Assembly (NCBI GenBank): GCA_036381435.1
Contig: DASVCW010000038.1
Coordinates: 67,243-131,242, forward strand
Length of the DNA stretch: 64,000 nt
Source of the DNA: Fodinibius sp036381435
GTDB lineage: Bacteria; Bacteroidota; Rhodothermia; Balneolales; Balneolaceae
Direction of reading: 5' to 3'
Positions 28,659 through 36,533 of the stretch are shown here, piece by piece (the stretch's first letter is position 1; each line of letters starts with the position of its first letter). A program made the position numbers and the translations under genes. The notes under the pieces are model-generated. The model did not search any database, had not been told where the DNA came from, and saw only the letters and a program-made list of their open reading frames with translations.

Positions 28659-29330
28659 ATGAAAAGAATATATTTTCTCATACTCTTTTTACCCTTTTTT
28701 TTAAATAATTGCATTCAAACACCCGATCCTAAATTCCCTAAACAAATAAACTATCTGTTTTCTGTTACCAATGTCGGTGACACTCTTAATGTGGGAGATG
28801 ATTCAGTTATTGTCAGAGAAATAAAGTTATTGGCAGACAAGTTTAACCTTGTACTTCATAATGGCGGGTTATTACAATCACAACCGGATGCCTTGGTAAT
28901 GGAATACACAGCTCGAAACACAGATGATGTACTGGTAGTGTCCACCAGTATTGGATATGAAGATATAGACCGCTTTAAAGAAATGGAACTGTTTATCAGT
29001 CCGGCAGAAGATGGAGACGAAATCAGGGACAGGGATTTTTTTGGAAGAAGTACTAATTATTCATTCATCATTAAAGGAATATATAACAATGATAGTTTCG
29101 TTTATAAATCGAATGTTAGTTTTGAAAAGAATTTTCAGTTTAATGTAATTAAGCTTACAGAACTAAAAGAAACATTAACACTTCGAATACTCCTGAACAT
29201 TGAAGATATATTGATTGATTCTAAAAACCGAATTATTGATCCTGCCAATCAAAATAATAAAGAGGTTATTGATTCACTTATGAAAGCAACCATTGCTTTA
29301 GAAGCTTTCCCAAGTAATCGGCTTTTTTAA
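28659..29330 (+). CDS. Hypothetical lipoprotein
   Basis: 223 aa. The signal MKRIYFLILFLPFFLNNC has a rather loose lipobox (LNNC, Cys18). The mature part is predicted mostly beta (VTNVGDTLNVGDDSVIVREIKLLADKFNLVLHNGG), then ends in a helix-rich tail with DSKNRIIDPANQNNKEVIDSLMKATIALEA. I do not recognise a family. It lies 42 bp after the terminator of the second susCD unit and could be its distal, separately transcribed member; AT-rich codon use is similar to the following TonB receptor region. Confidence 0.55.
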   Translation: MKRIYFLILFLPFFLNNCIQTPDPKFPKQINYLFSVTNVGDTLNVGDDSVIVREIKLLADKFNLVLHNGGLLQSQPDALVMEYTARNTDDVLVVSTSIGYEDIDRFKEMELFISPAEDGDEIRDRDFFGRSTNYSFIIKGIYNNDSFVYKSNVSFEKNFQFNVIKLTELKETLTLRILLNIEDILIDSKNRIIDPANQNNKEVIDSLMKATIALEAFPSNRLF

Positions 29331-29457
29331 ATATCCCAGTTAATAGTTGTTCAAAGCGTTAAAATTTACAAACAACTTTGTTTTTGTTTAAGGTAGATTA
29401 GTTCACTCCTCAAAAATCAAATCATCCATTCAAACAAGTGCCTTTGACATACCTAAA

Positions 29458-29660
29458 TCATTTTGCTATACCTGATGGGTACGGGACATTCAGTTGCTTT
29501 CCCAAATACAGATTTAGCCGTAGAAGTGCCACCATATTGACCTTCTATCTTGGATATACTTTCAGATATTTCAAAATTAGAATTATGATCAATGCTGTCC
29601 AAATCTAGTCCCTATCACATTTGACTTGTTCCCAAGAAAGGTTTGATTTTGCTTTTAAGA
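29458..29660 (-). pseudogene. Remnant of an IS4-family transposase C-terminus
   Basis: In an 816-bp gap, the minus strand read across frames gives KIKPFLGTSQM (29615-29650 region), IWTALIIILILKYLK (from about 29604 downward) and NMVALLRLNLYLGKQLN (about 29480-29535), ending at TGA 29458-29460. These match in order the IS4-type transposase end (I-K-x-F-L-G-T-S, then x-Q-I-W-T-A-L, then N-M-V-x-L-L-x-L-N-L). At least one frameshift and several stops separate them, so the gene is dead. The N-terminal half and terminal repeats are not recognisable. The rest of the gap (29661-30146) shows no gene, only more decayed sequence and an AT-rich promoter region before 30147. Confidence 0.55.
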
Positions 29661-30146
29661 AGCTTTCGATCTCCCGGAAGGTCTTATAGAAAACTTATGG
29701 ATGGTGTTTGCTGTTAAGAAAAATGATTGATGATTAGTCGATAGACTGGCATTACCACGGTCTTATGGATTACCCCGCAACGAAGCTTTTTGATACTTGG
29801 AGTGGGTTCTTAGGTTCGCTTGATTCATTTAGAAGTTGAATTCCGACTGTGCGGGAGACTTGTTTGAATGTACCAATTATAGGATAGGAGATAAGTTTTT
29901 TGAAGCTTTAGGAATGCTTTAACCCTTGTCTTTTTCCAGCTACTTTACAGGGTTCCAAAAGAAAATATGAATAACTACTGAAAAAGCAGAATCAAATTTT
30001 AGTGTGAGCATGTGAAGATTAAATTATAAGTTTCCATCATTGTAAGCTCTTCTCCTTCTGTTTTTAATTGTCATCCCAGTTTTGCTTAATTAATTAATAT
30101 TTTATAAACTCTTTATATATATGATAATTAAATATATGGATGCAAA

Positions 30147-32438
30147 TTGAACTATTTTTTTTCAATTTTTTATATCCTATCCGTATGTGTGCTTTGCATA
30201 GTGGTAATGCCTGTAAGGGCAGAGGCTCAGGGAGATGCTTCTCTCCGTGTTTTAGTCATATCTGAAGATGATGGCAATCCTATTCCCGGAGCGAATGTGT
30301 TACTATTTTCATACGACGAAAAACAACAGAAAGAAGAAATTGCTTATGCGGGAGCAACAAATAATGACGGGCTGCAGGAATTCAATTCTGTTGTGTCTGG
30401 TGAGTATCGGCTGGTAGTAAGATTTATTGGTTATAAGACTCATCAGGAAAGGGTGAATCTTGAAAAGGGTGAGCTTAAAGTTCTTAAGGTAACGCTTTCG
30501 CTTGGGGTTGAAACACTTGATAATATATACATAGAGGCGGAGCGGGATGTAACGGTTGGTGAGGTGGGATTGCGCAAAATTTCCGCTATTGATATTGGTA
30601 AAATTCCAACTCCCGGTGCCGGAGATCTCGTTTCCTATTTGCAGACGTTACCGGGGGTAATAACAAGCGGAGACCGGGGCGGCCAGCTTTTCATTCGAGG
30701 TGGTACTCCTTTTCAAAATATGATATTGGTAGATAATCTGCCGGTTATAAAGCCCTTTCATATATCTAATATGTTTTCTGCCTTTCCACAGGAGGCGGTT
30801 CAGAGTGTTGATATGTATGCTGGTGGTTTTGGGGCCAAATACCTGGGAAGAACTTCTGCCGTGATTGATGTAACCCTTAGGCCGGGAAATATGAAAAGAT
30901 ATGTAAGCAGTGCAAGTTTGGGAACGCATCTTTTATCACTCCATTTAGAAGGACCTGTTGAAACAGATAAAAAATCATTTTTTATTTTTGGGCGCAAATC
31001 ACTGATGGAACAGACAATTCCACCTATTACGGGGAATGATGCAGAAATAGGTTTTTATGATATAATTGCCCGTTACTCATTTCGCAGTAATAATGTATCA
31101 TGTAACATTACCGGCCTGCGTACCTATGATCGTGGGCAGATTAGCCGCTACAGAGATATAGATTTAACATGGTCTAATACGGTTATGGGAGGCCGGTGTC
31201 TTGCTTATCACGAAATTTTCAAAGAACCGGTTGAATTTACAATTGGGTATACAGACTTCAGAAACAGCGAGAACCCCTTAGACGGAATGGGATTATCCGC
31301 GGGAATAAGTCAGATTTATTTCAATTTTGATCACAGGTTCGAGATGCTCGGGAAAATATTTAATTATGGCATCGGCACCAGATTTGTGAAATATACCGCC
31401 GAGCTGAATGAAAGGTTCACCCAAATTCAATCTTTTCTTGAACGGCAGGGTATTGTAGATGCTTATGTATCAACAGAATGGGAATTAAATGAACATTTTG
31501 TTATACAATCAAGCCTTGGCAGTCAAATGTCGTTAGCTAATATTCCTACCCTGGAACCTCGCTTGCGAATATCCTATCGCCCCGATGTTAACGATGATCA
31601 GGAAATAAGTCTTGCTGCCGGCAGGTATTATCAAATTGAAACGGGCATTACTGACCAAAGAGATGCGGGAACAGTCTTTACAGTAATAAGGTCGGGTTAT
31701 GGTAAAATAACGTCTAACTATAAAAAACCTTTACAAAATGCACTCCATTTACTTTTAGGCTATAACAATAACATCGGCAATCATTGGGATTTAAACATTG
31801 GAGTTTATGCTAAAAAGTATATCTCTATTCCCGTCTCTAAATGGTCTCCCGTTGCAACGGTTAATATAGAAACAGCCCTTGCAAATGGTTTGGCCTATGG
31901 GTTTGATGCCTTAATCGAATATAACAAAAATCCTTTTCAATTTTTTATGACTTATGGCTGGTCGAAAGTGAGGTATAAAGCTGATTCAGGGAACTTGGGA
32001 GCATGGATAAAGGCCCCTGTCTTTGAATTTTCACCCGCTCATGATCGCCGTCATAAATTTAATGTGGTAGCCAATTATCAATTTTCGGGTTTTAAGGCCA
32101 GTGTAAGCTGGGGGTACGGTTCGGGTAAACCCTTTACACAAATTTTTGGTTTTGATCTGTCCGTTAATATCCCTACAAGATATCCTACAACCGATCCCGG
32201 CACGGCGCGAACCTTATATAGCCGGCCCTATGGAGAACGCCTTCCCGATTATCATCGCTTGGATATATCATTAGAAAAATCATTCCAAATTAACCCTCAA
32301 TGGTCAATCAAAGCAGAAGTAGGGGCCATTAATGTATATAACCGAAGTAACATTTTCTATTTTGATGCCAATACCCTGCAACGTATCAATCAGACTCCCT
32401 TGATGCCGTTTATTTCTATAAAAACCCAATTCAATTGA
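30147..32438 (+). CDS. TonB-dependent receptor with CarboxypepD_reg-like domain (DUF4249-associated type)
   Basis: 763 aa. It begins with TTG 30147, because two nearby ATGs (30136, 30140) are out of frame and the frame from TTG gives a complete signal peptide (MNYFFSIFYILSVCVLCIVVMPVRAEAQ). A carboxypeptidase-regulatory-like domain covers about 30-120 (PIPGANVLLF...FIGYKTHQ), the plug 130-250 (GDRGGQLFIRGGTPFQNMILVDNLPVIKPFH...VDMYAGGFGAKYLGRTSAVIDVT), then a barrel ending ISIKTQFN. This shorter, non-SusC class is usually paired with a DUF4249 lipoprotein, and two such genes follow (26 and 37 bp gaps). Substrate unknown. Confidence 0.9.
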   Translation: MNYFFSIFYILSVCVLCIVVMPVRAEAQGDASLRVLVISEDDGNPIPGANVLLFSYDEKQQKEEIAYAGATNNDGLQEFNSVVSGEYRLVVRFIGYKTHQERVNLEKGELKVLKVTLSLGVETLDNIYIEAERDVTVGEVGLRKISAIDIGKIPTPGAGDLVSYLQTLPGVITSGDRGGQLFIRGGTPFQNMILVDNLPVIKPFHISNMFSAFPQEAVQSVDMYAGGFGAKYLGRTSAVIDVTLRPGNMKRYVSSASLGTHLLSLHLEGPVETDKKSFFIFGRKSLMEQTIPPITGNDAEIGFYDIIARYSFRSNNVSCNITGLRTYDRGQISRYRDIDLTWSNTVMGGRCLAYHEIFKEPVEFTIGYTDFRNSENPLDGMGLSAGISQIYFNFDHRFEMLGKIFNYGIGTRFVKYTAELNERFTQIQSFLERQGIVDAYVSTEWELNEHFVIQSSLGSQMSLANIPTLEPRLRISYRPDVNDDQEISLAAGRYYQIETGITDQRDAGTVFTVIRSGYGKITSNYKKPLQNALHLLLGYNNNIGNHWDLNIGVYAKKYISIPVSKWSPVATVNIETALANGLAYGFDALIEYNKNPFQFFMTYGWSKVRYKADSGNLGAWIKAPVFEFSPAHDRRHKFNVVANYQFSGFKASVSWGYGSGKPFTQIFGFDLSVNIPTRYPTTDPGTARTLYSRPYGERLPDYHRLDISLEKSFQINPQWSIKAEVGAINVYNRSNIFYFDANTLQRINQTPLMPFISIKTQFN

Positions 32439-32463
32439 TTTTCCTGCTATTAATTGAAGAATT

Positions 32464-33258
32464 ATGGCGAGCAAAAACTCTCTTATAGTAACTTTTATCA
32501 TTTTTATCGGCATGTTTGCAAGCTGCGATAATTCTCTTGATGCCTTCGATGAAAGAGGGCTATATTCCGTTCACGGCTATTTAGGGATATTTAAAGAGTC
32601 TAACTATATAAGGATTAAAGAGCTTCGGAGTCCGCTGGTTCCTGATTCTACCCGTGCAATCGACGCAACTGTTACTCTGCAAAATTTAAGAACAGGAGAA
32701 TCAGAGATATTGCAAGACAGCGTAGTACAATTTGATGATATTTACACTCATAATTTTCGTACTACGCTCGATATCGTCCTCGAAACAACTTACCGTCTTA
32801 TGGTAGAGCGGTCGGATGGACATACCCTGAAAGCTACAGCCACTATGCCGCCATTTATAGCGCAAACAAAGATAATGCCAACCGGAGGAAATTGTCTTAC
32901 TTACATTAAAGTTACCTTTATTCCTGTTAAAGATAGAAAACTTATACGTTCATTTGTTGGCTTTTCTTATAAAAAAAGGATGTATTGGGTATCTTGGCCG
33001 GAAGCAAGAGATGCTGACACAAAATTTACATACCTGTACTTTCGACCTCAAACCGTTTTGGAGAGAACCCCATTTTCTATCGCATGCGGTGATTTGGATA
33101 CAGATAGTCTTTATATTAAATACTATCATTATGGCCCTGATTATTTTGATGATACCGTAGATGATACTTTGCGTGTGCCAGGAGGAGCAGGCGAATTCGG
33201 TGGGTTATATCAGAAAATAGTATCTTTTCATATAGATACTTCACATATTTTTGATTAA
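32464..33258 (+). CDS. DUF4249-like lipoprotein, copy 1 of a tandem pair
   Basis: 264 aa. Lipobox FASC, Cys21. The mature start DNSLDAFDERGLYSVHGYLGIFKESNYIRIKEL has the beta-strand pattern of DUF4249 (a carrier of Ig-like strands, partner of non-SusC TonB receptors). Then come VTLQNLRTGESEIL and TTYRLMVERSDGHTLKATATMP. Three Cys in the C-terminal half (GGNCLTY, SIACGD) may form a disulfide. 26 bp after the receptor gene and clearly homologous to the next gene over its whole length. Role: surface or periplasmic lipoprotein working with the receptor, inferred from context. Confidence 0.75.
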   Translation: MASKNSLIVTFIIFIGMFASCDNSLDAFDERGLYSVHGYLGIFKESNYIRIKELRSPLVPDSTRAIDATVTLQNLRTGESEILQDSVVQFDDIYTHNFRTTLDIVLETTYRLMVERSDGHTLKATATMPPFIAQTKIMPTGGNCLTYIKVTFIPVKDRKLIRSFVGFSYKKRMYWVSWPEARDADTKFTYLYFRPQTVLERTPFSIACGDLDTDSLYIKYYHYGPDYFDDTVDDTLRVPGGAGEFGGLYQKIVSFHIDTSHIFD

Positions 33259-33295
33259 GATTGTGATTTATAGGTAAAATAAAGTATCAATATAT

Positions 33296-34081
33296 ATGAT
33301 GAACAAAAATGCTCTTATAGCAACTTTTATCATTTTTATTAGCTTGTTTGCAAGTTGCGATAACTCTCTTGATGCCTTTGATGAAAGAGCATTGTATTCA
33401 ATTCATGGCTATCTGGGTATCTACAGGGAATATAATTATATAAGAATTAAAGAACTTAGCAGTCCCCTCCGGGCTGATTCTACCCGGGAGATAGATGCTA
33501 CCGTAACCCTGCAAAATTTAAAAACAGGAGAATCTGAAGTATTGAAGGATAGCATCATGCAATTTGATAATGTTTATACGCATAATTTCCGTACCACGCT
33601 GGATATTACTCCCGAAACCAGCTACCGCCTTACCGTAGAACGGTCGGACGGAGAGATTCTGGAAGCTACGGCCACTACGCCCTTTATTGCCCAATTGCAG
33701 ATAACACCGGCAGAAATAAATTGCAGAACGCGGATTAGAACTTCTTTTGTTCCTGTATTAGACAGAATTTACGTACATGCATTTCTTGGATTTTCATTTA
33801 AAAATCAAATGTATTGGATAACGATACCCGAAGTGATAGATGCCGAAGAAGAGTTCGTATATCTGTCATTTGCGGTTCAGTCGGTTTTAGACCAGGTATT
33901 TCGGAAAAACCCTATTGAATGTTATGAAATGGATACAGACAGTCTCTATATCAAATATTATCACTTTGGACCTGATTATTTTGATGACACTGTAGATGAT
34001 ACTTTGCTTATACCGGGAGGAGCGGGAGAATTCAAAGGCTTATATATGAGAATTGTTCCTTTCCATGTAGATACTACCTGA
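33296..34081 (+). CDS. DUF4249-like lipoprotein, copy 2 of a tandem pair
   Basis: 261 aa, colinear with the preceding protein: FASCDNSLDAFDER, YSIHGYLGIYREYNYIRIKEL, TVTLQNLKTGESEVLKDS, YRLTVERSDGEILEATATTP and the near-identical end DTDSLYIKYYHFGPDYFDDTVDDTLLIPGGAGEFKGLY. It arose by tandem duplication; the middle third (ligand- or partner-facing?) has diverged most. ATGATG allows a start at 33296 or 33299. It ends the plus-strand unit; the next gene is convergent. Confidence 0.75.
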   Translation: MMNKNALIATFIIFISLFASCDNSLDAFDERALYSIHGYLGIYREYNYIRIKELSSPLRADSTREIDATVTLQNLKTGESEVLKDSIMQFDNVYTHNFRTTLDITPETSYRLTVERSDGEILEATATTPFIAQLQITPAEINCRTRIRTSFVPVLDRIYVHAFLGFSFKNQMYWITIPEVIDAEEEFVYLSFAVQSVLDQVFRKNPIECYEMDTDSLYIKYYHFGPDYFDDTVDDTLLIPGGAGEFKGLYMRIVPFHVDTT

Positions 34082-34146
34082 TGTTGATTGACCTTGGTGT
34101 ATGTTAATCCCCAATATCTTCGAGTAGCAGTTTTTAGATCAATGCT

Positions 34147-34533
34147 TTATTGCTGTCTTGTCACTATCAAAATGACTCCATTTGAACCCCTCATTCCATA
34201 TGCAGCAGCCTCCGGGCCTTTAAGTACTTCCACATAATCAATATCCTGTACCCTTACTAGGCCCGCGATGCGACTATAGCTTGTACCTATAACTTGCCCA
34301 TTTAATACAAATAAAGGTCTGGTTGTACCTCTAAATGATACAGATTTCCGAATTGTTACCGATGCATCATTACCAGTCCCTCTAACCGTAATTCCGGGAA
34401 CTTTACGTAAATACTGAGCCAGGTTTACTGCGGTAATCTCATCACTTGATTGGAAGGTTTCACCTGTAGATGCACACCCTAATATCATGAACAGTGCTGC
34501 TATCATAAAAAAATTTAAGTGTAGCTTCTTCAT
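34147..34533 (-). CDS. Free-standing TonB-receptor plug-domain lipoprotein
   Basis: 128 aa. Lipobox LGCAS, Cys20. The mature protein is just a plug domain: AVNLAQYLRKVPGITVRGTG...VSFRGTTRPLFVLNGQVIGTSYSRIAGLVRVQDIDYVEVLKGPEAAAYGMRGSNGVILIVTRQQ, the same order of motifs as in SusC plugs (L-D-G-x-x, V-L-K-D/G-x-x-A-A-x-Y-G-x-R-G-x-N-G-V-I). There is no barrel downstream: the stop at 34147 is followed directly by the convergent DUF4249 gene. So it is not a truncated receptor in an obvious way, because it has its own lipoprotein signal and a clean stop after the last plug strand. Function unknown. Confidence 0.8.
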   Translation of the reverse strand: MKKLHLNFFMIAALFMILGCASTGETFQSSDEITAVNLAQYLRKVPGITVRGTGNDASVTIRKSVSFRGTTRPLFVLNGQVIGTSYSRIAGLVRVQDIDYVEVLKGPEAAAYGMRGSNGVILIVTRQQ

Positions 34534-34925
34534 AATGTATCCCTTTTAATTATAATTGATTTTTATTTTACACTATTCACCTAACATCTCGTACTAAATG
34601 AATAATAAATAATGTAAAAGAATAAGACAATATGCAAGAGCTTTTTAATTTTAGGAAAAAGATCTGCTGCTGGCTTTATGGATTGACAATTATAATCCAA
34701 TAAAAAACTCTTATAGAAGGGTGATTGAGGATGGCAAAAGCAACAATGAAATTATGGCAATAAGATGTGGAGCTCTTGAATTAGCGGTTACAGCAAAAAT
34801 TGACTACAGCACTTTGGAAGTTCAGGTAGCTTTTTATTTCAGGGGCTTTTGGTTTAATTTTTTTAAATCAACCTTCATAATGTTACTTTTATTTTTTCAA
34901 GTATAATTTTTGATATTATTATAAA
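34534..34925. other. 392-bp gap, no gene recognised
   Basis: AT-rich DNA between the divergent plug lipoprotein and pyk. A 61-codon GTG frame (34721-34906) has no start signal or recognisable domain and runs into a poly-T region. Promoters for both neighbours should lie here, but I see no box I would call. Confidence 0.4.
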
Positions 34926-36362
34926 ATGAACTTAGGCGAACGTCGTACCAAAATTGTTTGCACCCTCGGTCCCAGCAGTAATTCGGAAGATAAAATTGAT
35001 GAGTTGATCAGGACCGGGATGAATGTAGCCCGGATAAATTTTTCTCACGGGACTCATGATCAGCATGAGGAGGTTATAAAAAGTATTCGAAAAGTGGCAG
35101 ATCGTTATGGAGTGAGTGTACCTGTTTTGGCCGATTTGCAAGGACCCAAAATACGGGTTGGAAAGATGAAAAATGGCGGACAGGAAGTGGAAGCAGGGGA
35201 ATATCTTACCATAACCCCCGATGATGTTGAAGGCACCCCTGAAGTTATTCCTGTCGATTATAAACACCTTGTCCAAGATGCCAAAGAAGGGAATAAAATA
35301 TTAATTGATGACGGACTTCTTGAACTGAAAGTAATCAAGAAGAATACAGATACTTTAGTGGCTCAGGTAGTAGTTGGCGGTCTTCTAAAATCACGGAAGG
35401 GTGTTAATCTTCCGGATGTGGATATTTCGATGTCATCCATCACCGAAAAAGATGTTAAAGATCTTGAGTTCGCGGTTTCTCAGGATGTAGATTATATCGC
35501 CATGTCTTTTGTTCGTTCGGCCGATGATATGCAGGATGTAATTTCCAGGGTGCGGGCCGCAGGTTCGAATGCAGGAGTCATTGCCAAAATTGAGAAACCG
35601 GAAGCGATAGAAGTTATAGGAGATATTATCCGGGAGTCAAGCGGAATTATGGTGGCCCGGGGTGATTTAGGTATTGAAATAGCGAGCGAAAAGGTGCCGC
35701 TGGTGCAGAAAAATATTATAGAACGATGCCGCAAAGCAGGCAAACCTGTAATTACTGCCACACAAATGCTGGATTCCATGATTAAGAATCCTCGTCCTAC
35801 CCGTGCCGAAAGTTCTGATGTCGCCAATGCCGTACTAGATGGCACGGATGCCGTGATGCTTTCGGGTGAAACCGCTGCGGGTGCTTATCCCATCGAATCT
35901 TTAAAGACGATGGATAAAATTTGCAGATCGGTTGAGACAGATGCTCCCTATATCTATAAAAGTCTTAGTTACCGTAAGCCGGAGTGGAAGGAAAAACAGG
36001 TTGTTGAATCGCTCGCTTATTCATGTGTGGTACTGGCTGAAAATGTAGATGCTCATGCCATTGGTATTATCACCCGTTCAGGAAGCACAGCCCGACGAAT
36101 TGCTAAATTTCGTCCGCGTGTTCCTCTTGTGGCCTTTACCGAGAGCGATGAAGTACGTCGCCAGTTAGGCTTGGTATGGGGAGTTCAGCCGGTAAAGATT
36201 GAGGAAATATTGGATACCGATAAAAGCGTACAGGTGATGGAAAATCATCTCAAAAATAACGGACTTGTAAATGCCGGCGATCGCGCAATTATTGCCACTG
36301 GAATGCCCATCGCTCAAAAAGGGAGAACGAATATGATTAAAATCAGCACTATTGATGGATGA
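34926..36362 (+). CDS. pyk: Pyruvate kinase
   Basis: Last step of glycolysis, PEP + ADP to pyruvate + ATP. 478 aa, normal length. The start RRTKIVCTLGPSS and INFSHGTHDQH (nucleotide-binding Arg/Asn/Ser), the B domain about 70-165, the active-site IAKIEKPEAIEVIGDII (Lys about 219), GIMVARGDLGIEI (Mg-binding Asp/Glu) and KPVITATQMLDSMIKNPRPTRAESSDVANAVLDGTDAVMLSGETAAGAYP are all intact. The C-terminal allosteric domain is complete. Monocistronic, with a repeat block directly after the stop. Confidence 0.97.
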   Translation: MNLGERRTKIVCTLGPSSNSEDKIDELIRTGMNVARINFSHGTHDQHEEVIKSIRKVADRYGVSVPVLADLQGPKIRVGKMKNGGQEVEAGEYLTITPDDVEGTPEVIPVDYKHLVQDAKEGNKILIDDGLLELKVIKKNTDTLVAQVVVGGLLKSRKGVNLPDVDISMSSITEKDVKDLEFAVSQDVDYIAMSFVRSADDMQDVISRVRAAGSNAGVIAKIEKPEAIEVIGDIIRESSGIMVARGDLGIEIASEKVPLVQKNIIERCRKAGKPVITATQMLDSMIKNPRPTRAESSDVANAVLDGTDAVMLSGETAAGAYPIESLKTMDKICRSVETDAPYIYKSLSYRKPEWKEKQVVESLAYSCVVLAENVDAHAIGIITRSGSTARRIAKFRPRVPLVAFTESDEVRRQLGLVWGVQPVKIEEILDTDKSVQVMENHLKNNGLVNAGDRAIIATGMPIAQKGRTNMIKISTIDG

Positions 36363-36515
36363 TTGGGAAACCGCAGAGAACGCGAAGGAGTCGGAAGGGA
36401 CGCGGAGATAAAAAGGGCTTGTGTTTTTAAACAATAAAAGAGATAGTATAGAAGGGAGATTGTTTTCTCTCCGTTCTTTGCGCAAACATGGCGCCCTTTG
36501 CGGTTCAAGGTTTCT
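36362..36515. repeat. Family B imperfect palindrome between pyk and the TPR lipoprotein
   Basis: Left arm AACCGCAGAGAACGCGAAGGAGTC and GACGCGGAGATAAAAAGG; right arm CTCTCCGTTCTTTGCGCAAAC and GCGCCCTTTGCGGTT. The outer ends AACCGC and GCGGTT are inverted. It fills almost all of the 171-bp gap and would give a large hairpin at the 3' end of the pyk mRNA. Confidence 0.6.
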
Positions 36516-36533
36516 AAATTTTAGTACTAAGGA

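Noticed and set aside
34721..34906. 61-codon plus-strand frame before pyk
   Set aside because: GTG start, no ribosome binding site, no recognisable domain, and it runs into a poly-T tract.
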